Assembly: GCF_029223255.1 (NCBI RefSeq)
Contig: NZ_JARHUC010000001.1
Span: forward strand, 682,001-746,000
Reading direction: 5' to 3'
Source of the DNA: Albimonas marina
GTDB taxonomy: Bacteria; Pseudomonadota; Alphaproteobacteria; Rhodobacterales; Rhodobacteraceae
Length of the DNA stretch: 64,000 nucleotides
In this document: positions 16,205-24,533 of the stretch, one piece after another
Numbering within the stretch: the stretch's first letter is position 1
How the letters are laid out: each line of letters begins with the position of its first letter
Translations under genes and position numbers: made by a program
Notes under the pieces: model-generated
What the model was told of the DNA's origin: nothing
The model's database searches: none
Seen by the model: the letters and a program-made list of their open reading frames with translations, nothing else

Positions 16205-17982
16205 CAGGGGCGAGCCCCGGCCTGCATGCGGGCGGAGACCGCGGCGCCGATCGCGCCGGCCTCGGCCCGGGGCAGGGCGAGATGCCCGGCGCCGAGCCGG
16301 GCCGCGAGCTCCGCGGACTGCGGGCCCGGGCGCAGGGCGGTGTCGACGACCAGCGCGGCAAGCCCCTCGGCCCGGATCTGGGCGGCGATGCGGGCCACGT
16401 CCTCGGCGGCGCGGGCGCGGTCGGCGGTCCCGTCCAGCGCCACGTTGGCGCGCGCGTCGGTCAGCAGCGCGAGGCAGGGCGTGGCGCCGCGCCTGCGCGC
16501 GGCCTCCGCCAGCTCCCGCGCCGCGACGAGGCCGGCGGCGAGCGGCGTGCCCCCGCCGCCCGGCAGCGCGGTCAGCGCCCGGCGGGCGCGGGCGAGCGCC
16601 CGGGTCGGCGGCAGCAGCACCTGCGCCTCGGTCCCGCGGAAGGCGACCAGGGCCACCACGTCGCGCGCGGCGTAGGCGCGGGCCAGCAGATGCTCGACGG
16701 CGCCCTTGGCCTCGGCCAGCCGGGCCATGGCGGCGGAGCCGGAGGCGTCGACGAGGAAGATCGCCAGCCGCTCCCCGCGGCCCTTGCGTATCGCCTCACG
16801 CAGGTCGGAGGGGCGCACGATCACCGCCGGCGCGCCGGTCCCGGCCTCGCGCCGGCGCAGGCCCTGCCAGGGGGCGGCGGCGCGCAGGGTGGCGACCAGG
16901 TCCAGCCGCACGCCGGCGCGGGCCCGCGCCGGGCGGACGCCGGCGCGGCGGCCGCGGGCGGCGCCCGCGCGCTCCCGTCCCGCGCCGTCGCCCTCGGCCC
17001 GTCGGGCGGGCGCGGCGGCGGCGAGTCGCTCCAGCGCCCCGGCCGGCAGGGCGGCGCGCACCGCCTCCACCACCGTGTCCTGGGGCGTCGAGGCGGGGGA
17101 GGGCTCCTGAGCTTCAGGTCTGTCCGCGGACGGGGTCTCGGACGACGGGGGGGCGTCGTCGGGCCTCTGGTCCGGGGGCGCGGCCTCCTCGGGCGAGGGC
17201 AGGCGGCGGGCGCGGGGGGCGAGGGTCAGCCGGGCGGCGAGGGCCACGGCCTCGGGCGTCACCTCGGTCGCGCCGTCGAGCGTGGCGGCGGCCCGCGCGG
17301 CGCGCAGCGCGAAGAGCGGCGCGCGGAGCGACGGCTCGCCCAGCGCGGCGGCGGCGCCGGTCAGCGCCTCGATCAAGTCCTCGGCCTCCGCGATCCCCGC
17401 CAGGCGACGCCGGGCGAGGGCGACGGCGGCGGGGTCCGGGCCGCGCGCCCGGGTGTCGGCGAGCGACAGGCCGTCGAGGTCGAGGCGCAGCCCCAGCCGT
17501 TCGACGAGCGCCTCGGGCGCGGCCTCACCCTCGCCCTGCGCGTCCCGCTCCCCCTCGTCCAGCGCCACCACCAGCAGGGGGCGGCCCGCGTCGAGCGCGG
17601 CGGCGATGGGGGCGGTCAGGGACGGGGTCAGCCGTTCGGCCATGGGCAGCACCAGGGTCAGCGGCGCATCCCCCTCCAGCAGCCCCGCGCGCCGCCGCGG
17701 GGCGCCGGCCTGCAGGGTGGCGGAGAGGTCGAGGCCGCCGGTCAGCCGCTCCGGCTCGCTCTGGGGCGGCAGGCGCAGCCAGCGCCGCTCGGGCGTCAGG
17801 CGGCGCAGCTCCTCCAGCCAGCGGTCGCGCGCCGGGCCCGCGCCCGCGCGGATCACGGCGCCGCCCAGGCCGGCGGGGTCGAGGGCGAGCAGGGCCGCGG
17901 CGGCGAGCGCATCCTCCCAGCCGCGGGCGGCGGGGCGGGGGGGATCGCCGCGCGGGGCGTCGCGGGGCGGCATCCCGGTCAT
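16204..17982 (-). CDS. bchD: Magnesium chelatase subunit BchD
   Basis: BchD links the AAA+ ring of BchI to BchH. The 592-residue protein has an N-terminal AAA+-like region without a good P-loop, which is normal for BchD, an acidic Pro-rich linker at roughly residues 275-330 and a C-terminal VWA (integrin I) domain whose MIDAS motif is DASGS. The start at 17982 overlaps the bchI stop as ATGA. It sits between bchI and bchO in a four-gene leftward operon headed by crtA. Confidence 0.95.
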   Translation of the reverse strand: MTGMPPRDAPRGDPPRPAARGWEDALAAAALLALDPAGLGGAVIRAGAGPARDRWLEELRRLTPERRWLRLPPQSEPERLTGGLDLSATLQAGAPRRRAGLLEGDAPLTLVLPMAERLTPSLTAPIAAALDAGRPLLVVALDEGERDAQGEGEAAPEALVERLGLRLDLDGLSLADTRARGPDPAAVALARRRLAGIAEAEDLIEALTGAAAALGEPSLRAPLFALRAARAAATLDGATEVTPEAVALAARLTLAPRARRLPSPEEAAPPDQRPDDAPPSSETPSADRPEAQEPSPASTPQDTVVEAVRAALPAGALERLAAAAPARRAEGDGAGRERAGAARGRRAGVRPARARAGVRLDLVATLRAAAPWQGLRRREAGTGAPAVIVRPSDLREAIRKGRGERLAIFLVDASGSAAMARLAEAKGAVEHLLARAYAARDVVALVAFRGTEAQVLLPPTRALARARRALTALPGGGGTPLAAGLVAARELAEAARRRGATPCLALLTDARANVALDGTADRARAAEDVARIAAQIRAEGLAALVVDTALRPGPQSAELAARLGAGHLALPRAEAGAIGAAVSARMQAGARP

Positions 17983-18983
17983 GCGGGGACCGTCTCCTCG
18001 ATCCCGCGGCGCACGCGGGCGGCGGCGCCGGTCTCGTCCAGCGGATCGCGGCGCAGGCGGTGGCCCAGCGTCTCGGGCGCCATCTCGCGCAGGTGGGCGC
18101 GGGTCACGGTCGCCTCCCCCTCGAAGGCGGCGAGCGCCCGGGCGGCGCGCATCAGCGCCAGCTCCCCGCGCAGCCCGTCGGCGCCCAGCGCCAGGCACAG
18201 GCGCGCCACGTCCTCGAGCACCGCGTCGGGCGTCTCCACCGTCTCCAGCCGCTCCCGCGCCGCGAGGATCCGGCGGCGCAGCTTGCCGTCGGCCCCGCGC
18301 CAGGCGGCGACGAAGCCGGCGCGGTCCCGGTCGTAGGCGTCGCGGCGGCGGATCACCTGCACCCGCTCCGACAGCTCGCGCGGGGAGGTCACCTCCACCG
18401 CCAGGCCGAAGCGGTCGAGGAGCTGCGGGCGCAGCTCCCCCTCCTCGGGATTGCCCGAGCCCACCAGCACGAAGCGCGCGGGGTGGCGGACGGAGAGGCC
18501 GTCGCGCTCCACCACGTTCTCGCCCGAGGCGGCGACGTCGAGCAGCAGGTCCACGAGATGATCCTCCAGCAGGTTCACCTCGTCGATATACAGGAATCCG
18601 CGGTGGGCGCGGGCCAGCAGGCCGGGTTCGAACACCTTCTCGCCGTGGCTCAGCGCCCGCTCGATGTCGAGCGCGCCGGTCACCCGGTCCTCGGTCGCGC
18701 CCAGCGGCAGGTCGATCACCGGGGTGGGGCGGGCCCGGGTCCTGCGCGGCGCGCTCCCGCAGGCGGGGCAGGGCGCCGCGCCGTCGCAGGTGTAGGCGCA
18801 GCCCTCGGGCGACTGGATCGGGGGCAGCAGGGCGGCGAGCGCGCGCACGGCGGTGGACTTGCCCGCCCCCCGGTCGCCCAGCGCCAGGACCCCGCCGATC
18901 GAGGGATCGACCGCGGCCAGCACCAGCGCGCGTTTCATCGCCGCCTGTCCGACGATGGCGGAAAACGGGAACGGCTGGGTCAT
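17979..18983 (-). CDS. bchI: Magnesium chelatase AAA+ ATPase subunit BchI
   Basis: BchI is the ATPase of the Mg chelatase. The 334-residue protein has Walker A GDRGAGKST at residues 36-44, the insertion containing CAYTCDGAAPCPAC that is typical of BchI, and Walker B GFLYIDEVNLLEDH. The sensor-type segment LVGSGNPEEGELRPQLLDRF is intact. The ATG overlaps the crtA stop as ATGA. Upstream in-frame codons reach back to a TTG near 19766 but run through crtA and have no homology. Confidence 0.97.
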   Translation of the reverse strand: MTQPFPFSAIVGQAAMKRALVLAAVDPSIGGVLALGDRGAGKSTAVRALAALLPPIQSPEGCAYTCDGAAPCPACGSAPRRTRARPTPVIDLPLGATEDRVTGALDIERALSHGEKVFEPGLLARAHRGFLYIDEVNLLEDHLVDLLLDVAASGENVVERDGLSVRHPARFVLVGSGNPEEGELRPQLLDRFGLAVEVTSPRELSERVQVIRRRDAYDRDRAGFVAAWRGADGKLRRRILAARERLETVETPDAVLEDVARLCLALGADGLRGELALMRAARALAAFEGEATVTRAHLREMAPETLGHRLRRDPLDETGAAARVRRGIEETVPA

Positions 18984-19729
18984 GCGGCCTCTCCTTGATC
19001 GGGGACGGCGTCGGCGGTCGCGCCTGCGAGGCGTCCTGCCAGGGGATCGCGCCCCTGCCAGGTCCCGGAGCGGGAGACGACCGCGAAACGGGCGTAGAGC
19101 TCCTCGGCGAACCAGCCGTTGCGGCGGGCGGCGGCGATGGCCCCGGCATGGGGGCCGCCGCCGCGGGCGAAACGGTCCATCGCGGCCGCGTCGGGCCAGA
19201 CCGAGAAGGTGACCTGCTGCAGCCAGGGCGTCTCGCCCAGGCCGATCTTGAACAGCACGTCGGGATTGGCGCCGATGGCGGCGCTGATCGCGGGCTCCCG
19301 CCCCCAGAAGCGCAGCAGCCCGCGCGGGCGCAGCGTGGCGCGGGTCAGCGCGGCGATGGGGCCGGGCGGGGCGGGGGGCGCCTGCGCCGGATCGAAGGGC
19401 GCGGCCCCCGACCAGCGGCCCCGGCGCGAGAGGGGGGCGAGGACCAGGCTGAAGCTCTCCTCCGCCCGCGCGCGCCAGGCGGCGAAGGGCGCGTCCCGCG
19501 CGGTGGCGGCGCGGGCGCGCTCGGCGTCCGGCCACTCGGCCAGGATCGCCCAGACGGACCAGTTGGGCCGAGGGGTGAACCCCTCGCCCACGCCCGAGCC
19601 CAGCAGCTTGCGGAAACCGATCCCCGGCGCGCGGGCCAGCGACGGCCGCGCGAGACCCATCTGCGCGAAGACCCAGGCCCGCGCGGCGGGCGAGCCGAAT
19701 CGAAACAGGCTGAGGCTGGCGACGGCGAT
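18980..19729 (-). CDS. crtA: Spheroidene monooxygenase CrtA, probable ATC start
   Basis: CrtA oxidises spheroidene to spheroidenone, the aerobic end of the spheroidene pathway. Family blocks include GSGVGEGFTPRPNWSVW, RATLRPRGLLRFW and LGETPWLQQVTFSVWPD. The first standard start codon is the ATG at 19660, but recognisable CrtA sequence (ASLSLFRF...WVFAQM) continues upstream of it and the frame offers no ATG, GTG or TTG before a stop. An AAGGAG (19742-19737) lies seven bases before an ATC codon at 19729-19727, which would give MAVASLSLFRF, 249 residues. I therefore use the ATC. The gene heads crtA-bchI-bchD-bchO. Confidence 0.85.
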   Translation of the reverse strand: MAVASLSLFRFGSPAARAWVFAQMGLARPSLARAPGIGFRKLLGSGVGEGFTPRPNWSVWAILAEWPDAERARAATARDAPFAAWRARAEESFSLVLAPLSRRGRWSGAAPFDPAQAPPAPPGPIAALTRATLRPRGLLRFWGREPAISAAIGANPDVLFKIGLGETPWLQQVTFSVWPDAAAMDRFARGGGPHAGAIAAARRNGWFAEELYARFAVVSRSGTWQGRDPLAGRLAGATADAVPDQGEAA

Positions 19730-19756
19730 GGGACGGCTCCTTCTCGCGGACGGATC

Positions 19757-19774
19757 TGTCAGTCAATGTTTACA
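19757..19774. promoter_or_regulatory. PpsR/CrtJ operator, crtA side
   Basis: TGTCAGTCAATGTTTACA is a perfect TGT-N12-ACA site in the crtA-crtI divergent region, 27 bases upstream of the proposed crtA start codon. Confidence 0.85.
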
Positions 19775-19839
19775 GACGCTTCCGTTCCCGCGCCGGTAAA
19801 CCTGCCCATGGCCAGCATTGTCCGGCCTGACAGAGTGAT

Positions 19840-19857
19840 TGTAAATCAAAATAGACA
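19840..19857. promoter_or_regulatory. PpsR/CrtJ operator, crtI side
   Basis: TGTAAATCAAAATAGACA is a perfect TGT-N12-ACA site ending 16 bases before the crtI ATG. It forms a pair with the site at 19757, with 65 bases between them, suitable for cooperative repression of both directions. Confidence 0.85.
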
Positions 19858-19873
19858 CTGCTAGCGTCGGTGC

Positions 19874-21445
19874 ATGTCGCAAGAGCCTGACATCGCCGAG
19901 ATCCCGGCCGCGGACCCGCCCCCCGCCACCCAGCCCGACGAGTCCGCGCCCCGCGCGGTGATCGTAGGCGCCGGGTTCGGAGGGCTCGCGGCGGCGATCC
20001 GGCTGGCGGCGAAGGGCTACCGGGTCGAGGTGCTCGACAAGCTCGACGCGCCGGGCGGGCGGGCCACCTCGATGGAGGTGGACGGCCACCGCTTCGACCT
20101 CGGCCCCACCATCGTCACCGCGCCTTCCCTGCTGCACGAGCTGTGGGCGCGGGCGGGGGCGAAATTCGAGGACGACTGCGAACTGGTCGCGCTCGATCCC
20201 TTCTACAGCATCCGCTTCGCCGACGGCTCGGTCTACCAGGCCCGGGCCGGCGCCGAGGACGCGCAGGCCGAGATCGAACGCCTGTTCCCCGACGACCTCG
20301 CCGGCTGGAAGCGCTTCCTCAAGGACAGCCGCGAGCGGTGCGAGTTCGGCTTCGACAAGCTCGGACGCCGGCCGATGAACCGGGTGAGCGAACTGCTCGC
20401 CGCCCTGCCGCGCTTCGCCGAACTGCGGGCCGACCGCTCGGTCCATGACCTGGTTTCACGCCACGTGCGCGACCCGCGCCTGCGCATGGCGCTCAGCTTC
20501 CATCCGCTGTTCATCGGCGGGGACCCGTTCAACGTCACCTCGATGTACGCGCTGGTCACCCATCTCGAGCGGGCGCAGGGCGTCCACTACACGATGGGCG
20601 GCGCCGGCGCGCTGGCCAAGGCGATGGCGGGGCTCGCCGAGCGCCAGGGCGTCCGCTTCCGCCACGGGGTCGAGGCGGAGCGGATCACGCTGAAGGACGG
20701 CCGCGCGACGGGGGTGATCGCGACGTCGGGCGAGGGGTTCGAGGCGGATCTCGTCGTCTCCAACGCCGATCCCGGCCACACCTACGGCAAGCTGCTGCGC
20801 CGGCGCGCGAAAGCGCGCTGGAGCGAGGGGCGCTTGCGCCGCGCGCGCTGGTCCATGGGCCTGTTCCTGTGGCATTTCGGGACCCGCGACAGCCGCGACC
20901 TGTGGCCCGAGATCGGCCACCACACGATCCTCAGCGCCCGCCGCTACGAGCATCTGGTGCGCGACATCTTCATCCAGGGGACCATCGCGCGGGAGATGAG
21001 CCTCTACCTGCATCGCCCCTCGGTCACCGATCCGTCCTGCGCGCCCGAGGGCGGCGACACGTTCTACGCCCTGTCGCCGGTGCCCAACCTGACCTTCGAG
21101 CCCGGCGCCGACTGGACCGAGTTCGCCGAGGAATACCGGCAGGCCGTGCAGGACCGGCTGGAGGCCGTGGCGCTGCCGGGCCTGGCCGAGCGGGTGACCG
21201 CCAGCCACGTGATGACCCCGCTCGACTTCCGCGACCGCTACAACGCCCCCCACGGCTCGGGCTTTTCGCTGGAGCCGCGGCTGCTGCAGAGCGCCTTCTT
21301 CCGCCCCCACTGCGTGTCGGAGGAGGCGCGGGGCCTCTACCTCGTCGGCGCGGGAACCCATCCGGGCGCCGGCATCCCCGGCGTGCTGGCGGGGGCCGAG
21401 GCGCTCGACTCCTGCCTGCCCGAGGCCGCCGAATGGCGCGGCTGA
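19874..21445 (+). CDS. crtI: Phytoene desaturase CrtI
   Basis: CrtI is the FAD-dependent desaturase that converts phytoene to neurosporene (three steps) or lycopene (four steps); the product cannot be told from the sequence. The 523-residue protein has the N-terminal dinucleotide motif VGAGFGGLAAA (about residues 31-41) with PGGRA downstream, and the C-terminal block LVGAGTHPGAGIPGVLAGAE. A Pro-rich leader of about 25 residues precedes the FAD fold. It is divergent from crtA and overlaps crtB by 13 bases. Confidence 0.96.
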   Translation: MSQEPDIAEIPAADPPPATQPDESAPRAVIVGAGFGGLAAAIRLAAKGYRVEVLDKLDAPGGRATSMEVDGHRFDLGPTIVTAPSLLHELWARAGAKFEDDCELVALDPFYSIRFADGSVYQARAGAEDAQAEIERLFPDDLAGWKRFLKDSRERCEFGFDKLGRRPMNRVSELLAALPRFAELRADRSVHDLVSRHVRDPRLRMALSFHPLFIGGDPFNVTSMYALVTHLERAQGVHYTMGGAGALAKAMAGLAERQGVRFRHGVEAERITLKDGRATGVIATSGEGFEADLVVSNADPGHTYGKLLRRRAKARWSEGRLRRARWSMGLFLWHFGTRDSRDLWPEIGHHTILSARRYEHLVRDIFIQGTIAREMSLYLHRPSVTDPSCAPEGGDTFYALSPVPNLTFEPGADWTEFAEEYRQAVQDRLEAVALPGLAERVTASHVMTPLDFRDRYNAPHGSGFSLEPRLLQSAFFRPHCVSEEARGLYLVGAGTHPGAGIPGVLAGAEALDSCLPEAAEWRG

Positions 21446-22566
21446 CCGGCCCGGGGCCGCGGCGCGGCCCGTCCCGCTTCTCGCCGGATCCGGCCGACAT
21501 GGCCGCCTGCCGGGCCGCGATCCGCACCGGCTCCCGTTCCTTCCACGCCGCCTCGAAGCTGCTGCCGGGCGCGGTGCGCGACCCGGCGCTGGCCCTCTAC
21601 GCCTTCTGCCGGCAGGCGGACGACGCGGTGGACCTCGCGACCGGCGGGGCCGAGGACCGCGCGGCCTCGGTGGCGCGGCTGCGCCGGGGGCTGGCGCGGG
21701 TCTACGCCGGCGCGCCGGCGGATCATCCGACCGAACGCTGCTTCGCCGAGGTGGTGCGCGCCTTCGACCTGCCCCGCGCGCTGCCCGAGGCGCTGGTCGA
21801 GGGCCTCGCCTGGGACGCCGAGGGCCGGCGCTGCGCCGACCTGTCGGAGCTGCGCGCCTACGGTGCGCGGGTGGCGGGCTCGGTCGGGGCGATGATGACG
21901 GTGCTGATGGGCGTGCGCGACGCCGACGTGCTGGCACGCGCCTGCGACCTGGGCGTCGCCATGCAGCTGACCAACATCGCCCGCGACGTGGCCGAGGACG
22001 CCGCCGCCGGCCGTCTCTACCTGCCGCTCGATCTCCTGCGCGCCGAGGGCGTCGATCCCGAGCGCTTCCTCGCCCGTCCCGCCCCCTCGCCCGGCGTTCT
22101 GGCCGTGCGCGCGGCGCTGCTGCGCGAGGCCGAACGCCTCTACCGCCGGGCCGAGCCGGGCATCGCCGGCCTTCCGGGCGCCTGTCGTCCGGGGATCTGG
22201 GCGGCGCGGCTGATCTACGCCGAGATCGGCGCCCGGGTGGAGGCCGGCGGCGCGACCGGGTTCCACGTCCGCGCCGTCACCTCCCAGGGCCGCAAGGCGG
22301 CGCTGGCGTTCCAGGCGCTGCTGCGCGCCGGCGGCGACGTCGCCGCGCCCTGCGCCGCGGGCCTGCGCTATCCGCCGCTTCCCGAAACCGCCTTCCTGGT
22401 CGCCGCCGCGGCGCGCCCGCCCCTGGCGCGCGCGGACCGGACCGGGCGGCTCATCTCGATTCTCTCCGACCTCGAGGCGCGCGACCGCGCGATCCGCGGG
22501 GCCATTGCCGCTGCGGCAACATGGCCGCCGCGCGCGGTGGACGCCGGGTCGGAGCGAAATAGTTGA
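21433..22566 (+). CDS. crtB: Phytoene synthase CrtB
   Basis: CrtB condenses two geranylgeranyl diphosphates to phytoene. The 377-residue protein carries both aspartate-rich regions of trans-isoprenyl synthases: FCRQADDAVD and LTNIARDVAEDAAAGRLYLP. It is somewhat longer than the rhodobacterial average because of a C-terminal tail. The ATG at 21433 lies inside the crtI 3' end, so translation is probably coupled. No crtC, crtD or tspO gene follows, in contrast to Rhodobacter capsulatus. Confidence 0.95.
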   Translation: MARLTGPGPRRGPSRFSPDPADMAACRAAIRTGSRSFHAASKLLPGAVRDPALALYAFCRQADDAVDLATGGAEDRAASVARLRRGLARVYAGAPADHPTERCFAEVVRAFDLPRALPEALVEGLAWDAEGRRCADLSELRAYGARVAGSVGAMMTVLMGVRDADVLARACDLGVAMQLTNIARDVAEDAAAGRLYLPLDLLRAEGVDPERFLARPAPSPGVLAVRAALLREAERLYRRAEPGIAGLPGACRPGIWAARLIYAEIGARVEAGGATGFHVRAVTSQGRKAALAFQALLRAGGDVAAPCAAGLRYPPLPETAFLVAAAARPPLARADRTGRLISILSDLEARDRAIRGAIAAAATWPPRAVDAGSERNS

Positions 22567-22621
22567 AACGCGTAAGGCTCCGCCTGCGGCGGGGTCCGAG
22601 CGAAACGGGAGGAAGAAAGAC

Positions 22622-23053
22622 ATGAAGACGTTCTTCGCGGTCACGATCCTTGCCTCGGTCGCCGCCACGGCGCCGGCGCTCGCCGCGGGCGACGCGGCCA
22701 AGGGGGAGAAGATCTTCCTGAAATGCCGCGCCTGCCACGAGATCGTCTCGCCGGACGGCGACGTGATCCAGCGCGGCGGCAAGGTCGGGCCCAACCTCTT
22801 CGGCGTGATCGGCCGCCAGGCCGGCTCCTACGAGGATTTCAAGGGCTACAGCACGTCGATGAAGGAGGCGGGCGAGAAGGGCCTGGTCTGGGACGAGGCG
22901 CATTTCACCTCCTACGTCCAGGACGCGACCGGGTTCCTGCGCGAGTACCTCGGCGACGACAAGGCCCGGGGGAAGATGACCTTCAAGCTGACCAGCGGGA
23001 TGGAGGACATCTACGCCTACCTGGTCAGCGTCGACCCCAACGGCGCCGAGTAA
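22622..23053 (+). CDS. cycA: Periplasmic cytochrome c2
   Basis: Cytochrome c2 carries electrons from the bc1 complex to the photosynthetic reaction centre or to oxidases. The 143-residue precursor begins with a signal peptide cleaved after about residue 21 (APALAAGD). The haem site is CRACH, and the methionine ligand is in GKMTFKL. The pattern KGYSTSMKEAGEKGLVWDEAHF closely resembles the R. sphaeroides protein. A GGGAGG ribosome-binding site precedes the ATG. It lies 55 bases after crtB in the same direction, which ties it physically to the photosynthesis cluster. Confidence 0.9.
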   Translation: MKTFFAVTILASVAATAPALAAGDAAKGEKIFLKCRACHEIVSPDGDVIQRGGKVGPNLFGVIGRQAGSYEDFKGYSTSMKEAGEKGLVWDEAHFTSYVQDATGFLREYLGDDKARGKMTFKLTSGMEDIYAYLVSVDPNGAE

Positions 23054-23073
23054 GCGCCCGCCGCCGCGCCCGC

Positions 23074-23091
23074 CGACGCCGCCCGGCGTCG
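23074..23091 (+). terminator. Possible hairpin terminator after cycA
   Basis: CGACGCC, loop GCCC, GGCGTCG form a perfect 7-bp hairpin 20 bases after the cycA stop. There is no T-run, so it may act with Rho or only stabilise the 3' end. Confidence 0.35.
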
Positions 23092-23234
23092 ACGGGCCCG
23101 CGCGACCTTTCCTGCGTCCGCGAGAGCGGCCTTCCGGCGACTGCCGGCCGCGGCCCCGCACGGACGCCCGATCCCACGCCTATGCCATCGACCGAACGCC
23201 GCGGCCCGTCCGCGGGGGGGGGCGATTTCCGCGA

Positions 23235-23283
23235 GGTCCGGCGCATCCCGAGGCCGATGGGGCCTCCAGGGATCTCCCGGACC
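23235..23283. terminator. Extended hairpin between cycA and tRNA-His
   Basis: GGTCCGG (23235-23241) pairs with CCGGACC (23277-23283), ATCCC with GGGAT inside it, and GAGGCC with GGCCTC at the core. This long imperfect stem lies between the ends of the cycA transcript and tRNA-His and may stop both. The rest of the 23054-23309 gap shows nothing else. Confidence 0.4.
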
Positions 23284-23309
23284 GGCGTGCTGGTCATTGA
23301 AGGAGGAGA

Positions 23310-23386
23310 TGGTACCGACGCCCCGGCTCGAACGGGGGACCCCCAGATCCACAATCTGGTGCTCTAACCAACTGAGCTACGTCGGC
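23310..23386 (-). tRNA. tRNA-His(GTG)
   Basis: On the minus strand a complete cloverleaf is present, 77 bases with encoded CCA. The anticodon stem CCAGA/TCTGG encloses a loop with GTG, and the T arm is CCCCG-TTCGAGC-CGGGG. Position 73 is A, and the base before G1 is T, so no G-1 is encoded. This matches the alphaproteobacterial type of tRNA-His. Confidence 0.97.
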
Positions 23387-23518
23387 ACGCGGGGCGCTCG
23401 ATAGCGCCGGATCGGCCGGGATGCAAGGGTCGGAACGAATGGGGCGGACGTGCGCGCCCTTGCGTCGCGCGTCCTGCGGCAGTAGCAGCCCTCCCAACCA
23501 ACCGACGAGGACCGGCCC

Positions 23519-23833
23519 ATGGGCATCGATTCCGAAAGCGACGTCGCCGCGAGCCTGCAGATCGGGCCGACCAGCGAAGGCATGGTGCGCATCTATGTCG
23601 AGGGCGAGGGATTCTCGCTTCCGCTGGACTTCGAGCCGGAGGAAGCCGAGGAGATCGCCGAGGAGCTGATGGGCGCCGCGGAGCGCGCCCGCGCCGCCTC
23701 GAAGCGCGGCGGCGGCTCCGGAGGCGGGCGGCCCAAGGCGGGCGGTCCGGCCAAGGGCCCGGGCGGCCGCAAGCCGGGCCGCGGCCCGGGCGGCGGGCGC
23801 GCCGACGGCGCCGGCCGCGGCCCGCGCCGCTGA
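23519..23833 (+). CDS. Small DUF6324-like protein with Gly/Arg-rich tail
   Basis: The 104-residue product has an acidic N-terminal domain (about residues 1-62) containing GPTSEGMVRIYVEGEGFSLP and an acidic helix EEAEEIAEELMGAAERARA. I recognise this as the DUF6324 family common in Rhodobacteraceae. It is followed by a 40-residue low-complexity tail of Gly, Arg, Lys and Pro that could bind nucleic acid. No function is known. A GAGGA sequence precedes the ATG. The tail may simply reflect the high GC content. Confidence 0.75.
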   Translation: MGIDSESDVAASLQIGPTSEGMVRIYVEGEGFSLPLDFEPEEAEEIAEELMGAAERARAASKRGGGSGGGRPKAGGPAKGPGGRKPGRGPGGGRADGAGRGPRR

Positions 23834-23868
23834 TTCGCACGCCGGAGACCGCCGTCTCCGGGCGCGCT

Positions 23869-24354
23869 TCAGATCTCCGACAACGCCGGCAGGCCCGGAT
23901 CCAGCGCCATGCGCAGCCGGACCGAAGCGACGCGCGCGGCCCGCAGGGTCAGCGCCTTGCGCCGGGCGGGGGCCAGCGTGCGCGGCTCGGCCGGGTGGCG
24001 CAGAATCTCGGCCCCGAAGGCGTCGGCGCGGATCAGGCCCTGGTCGGGCGGCAGGACCTCGTCCGGGAAGGCCTCGTCCACCGCGAAGAAGAACCGGTCG
24101 CACCAGTCGAGATAGCCCGGCCATTTCCGGTCGGAGCGGAAGTCGGGCAGGCCCGACTTGCACTCGACGATCCACATCTCCCCCTTCGGTCCCGCCGCGA
24201 ACACGTCGGCGCGCAGCCCGCGCGCCGGCACGAATTCCGCGATCGGCGCGAAGCCGAGGTCGATCAGCAGCCGGCAGACGCCGCGGGCGAGCAGCACGCC
24301 CGGCTGCGGGTCCGCGGCGAGCGGGGCGGATAGGTCGGCGGGGGGCTGGGTCAT
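23869..24354 (-). CDS. mmcB: MmcB family DNA repair protein
   Basis: The 161-residue protein matches the MmcB family, named for mitomycin C resistance in Caulobacter. The conserved core is RADVFAAGPKGEMWIVECKSG, a PD-(D/E)XK-like arrangement in which D, E and K (ADVFA, VECKS) could form a nuclease-type active site, followed by KWPGYLDWCDRFFFAVD. The start at 24354 has AAGGAG five bases upstream; an in-frame start 21 bases earlier lies within a LexA box and is rejected. The box at 24366-24380 implies induction by DNA damage, in line with the Caulobacter gene. Confidence 0.85.
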   Translation of the reverse strand: MTQPPADLSAPLAADPQPGVLLARGVCRLLIDLGFAPIAEFVPARGLRADVFAAGPKGEMWIVECKSGLPDFRSDRKWPGYLDWCDRFFFAVDEAFPDEVLPPDQGLIRADAFGAEILRHPAEPRTLAPARRKALTLRAARVASVRLRMALDPGLPALSEI

Positions 24355-24365
24355 GGACGCTCCTT

Positions 24366-24380
24366 GTTCGCGCAATGTTC
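24366..24380. promoter_or_regulatory. LexA (SOS) box upstream of mmcB
   Basis: GTTCGCGCAATGTTC is a perfect GTTC-N7-GTTC direct repeat, the known LexA target in alphaproteobacteria. It lies 12 bases upstream of the mmcB start codon. Confidence 0.75.
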
Positions 24381-24533
24381 CAGATCCGTCGCCGATCCGT
24401 CAACGCCGGGCGCGAGTCGCCCCGCGACTCGATTGCAATGTGAACGCCGCCTTTCCGTCATGTTAACCTTCGGGGCGTCGGTTGCGATTCGCGGACCGAT
24501 CCCCCTTGCGTCACACTTGAGGAGCCGCCCCTC

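Noticed and set aside
19819-19832. TGT-N8-ACA palindrome between crtA and crtI
   Set aside because: The arms fit PpsR but the spacing is 8, not 12. It lies between two perfect sites, so it is not counted as an operator, though it might overlap a promoter element.
23700-23833. Gly/Arg-rich stretch as a short tandem repeat or CRISPR-like array
   Set aside because: The repetition is only codon-level GGC/CGC bias in the tail of the DUF6324-like gene; unit lengths are irregular and there are no spacers.
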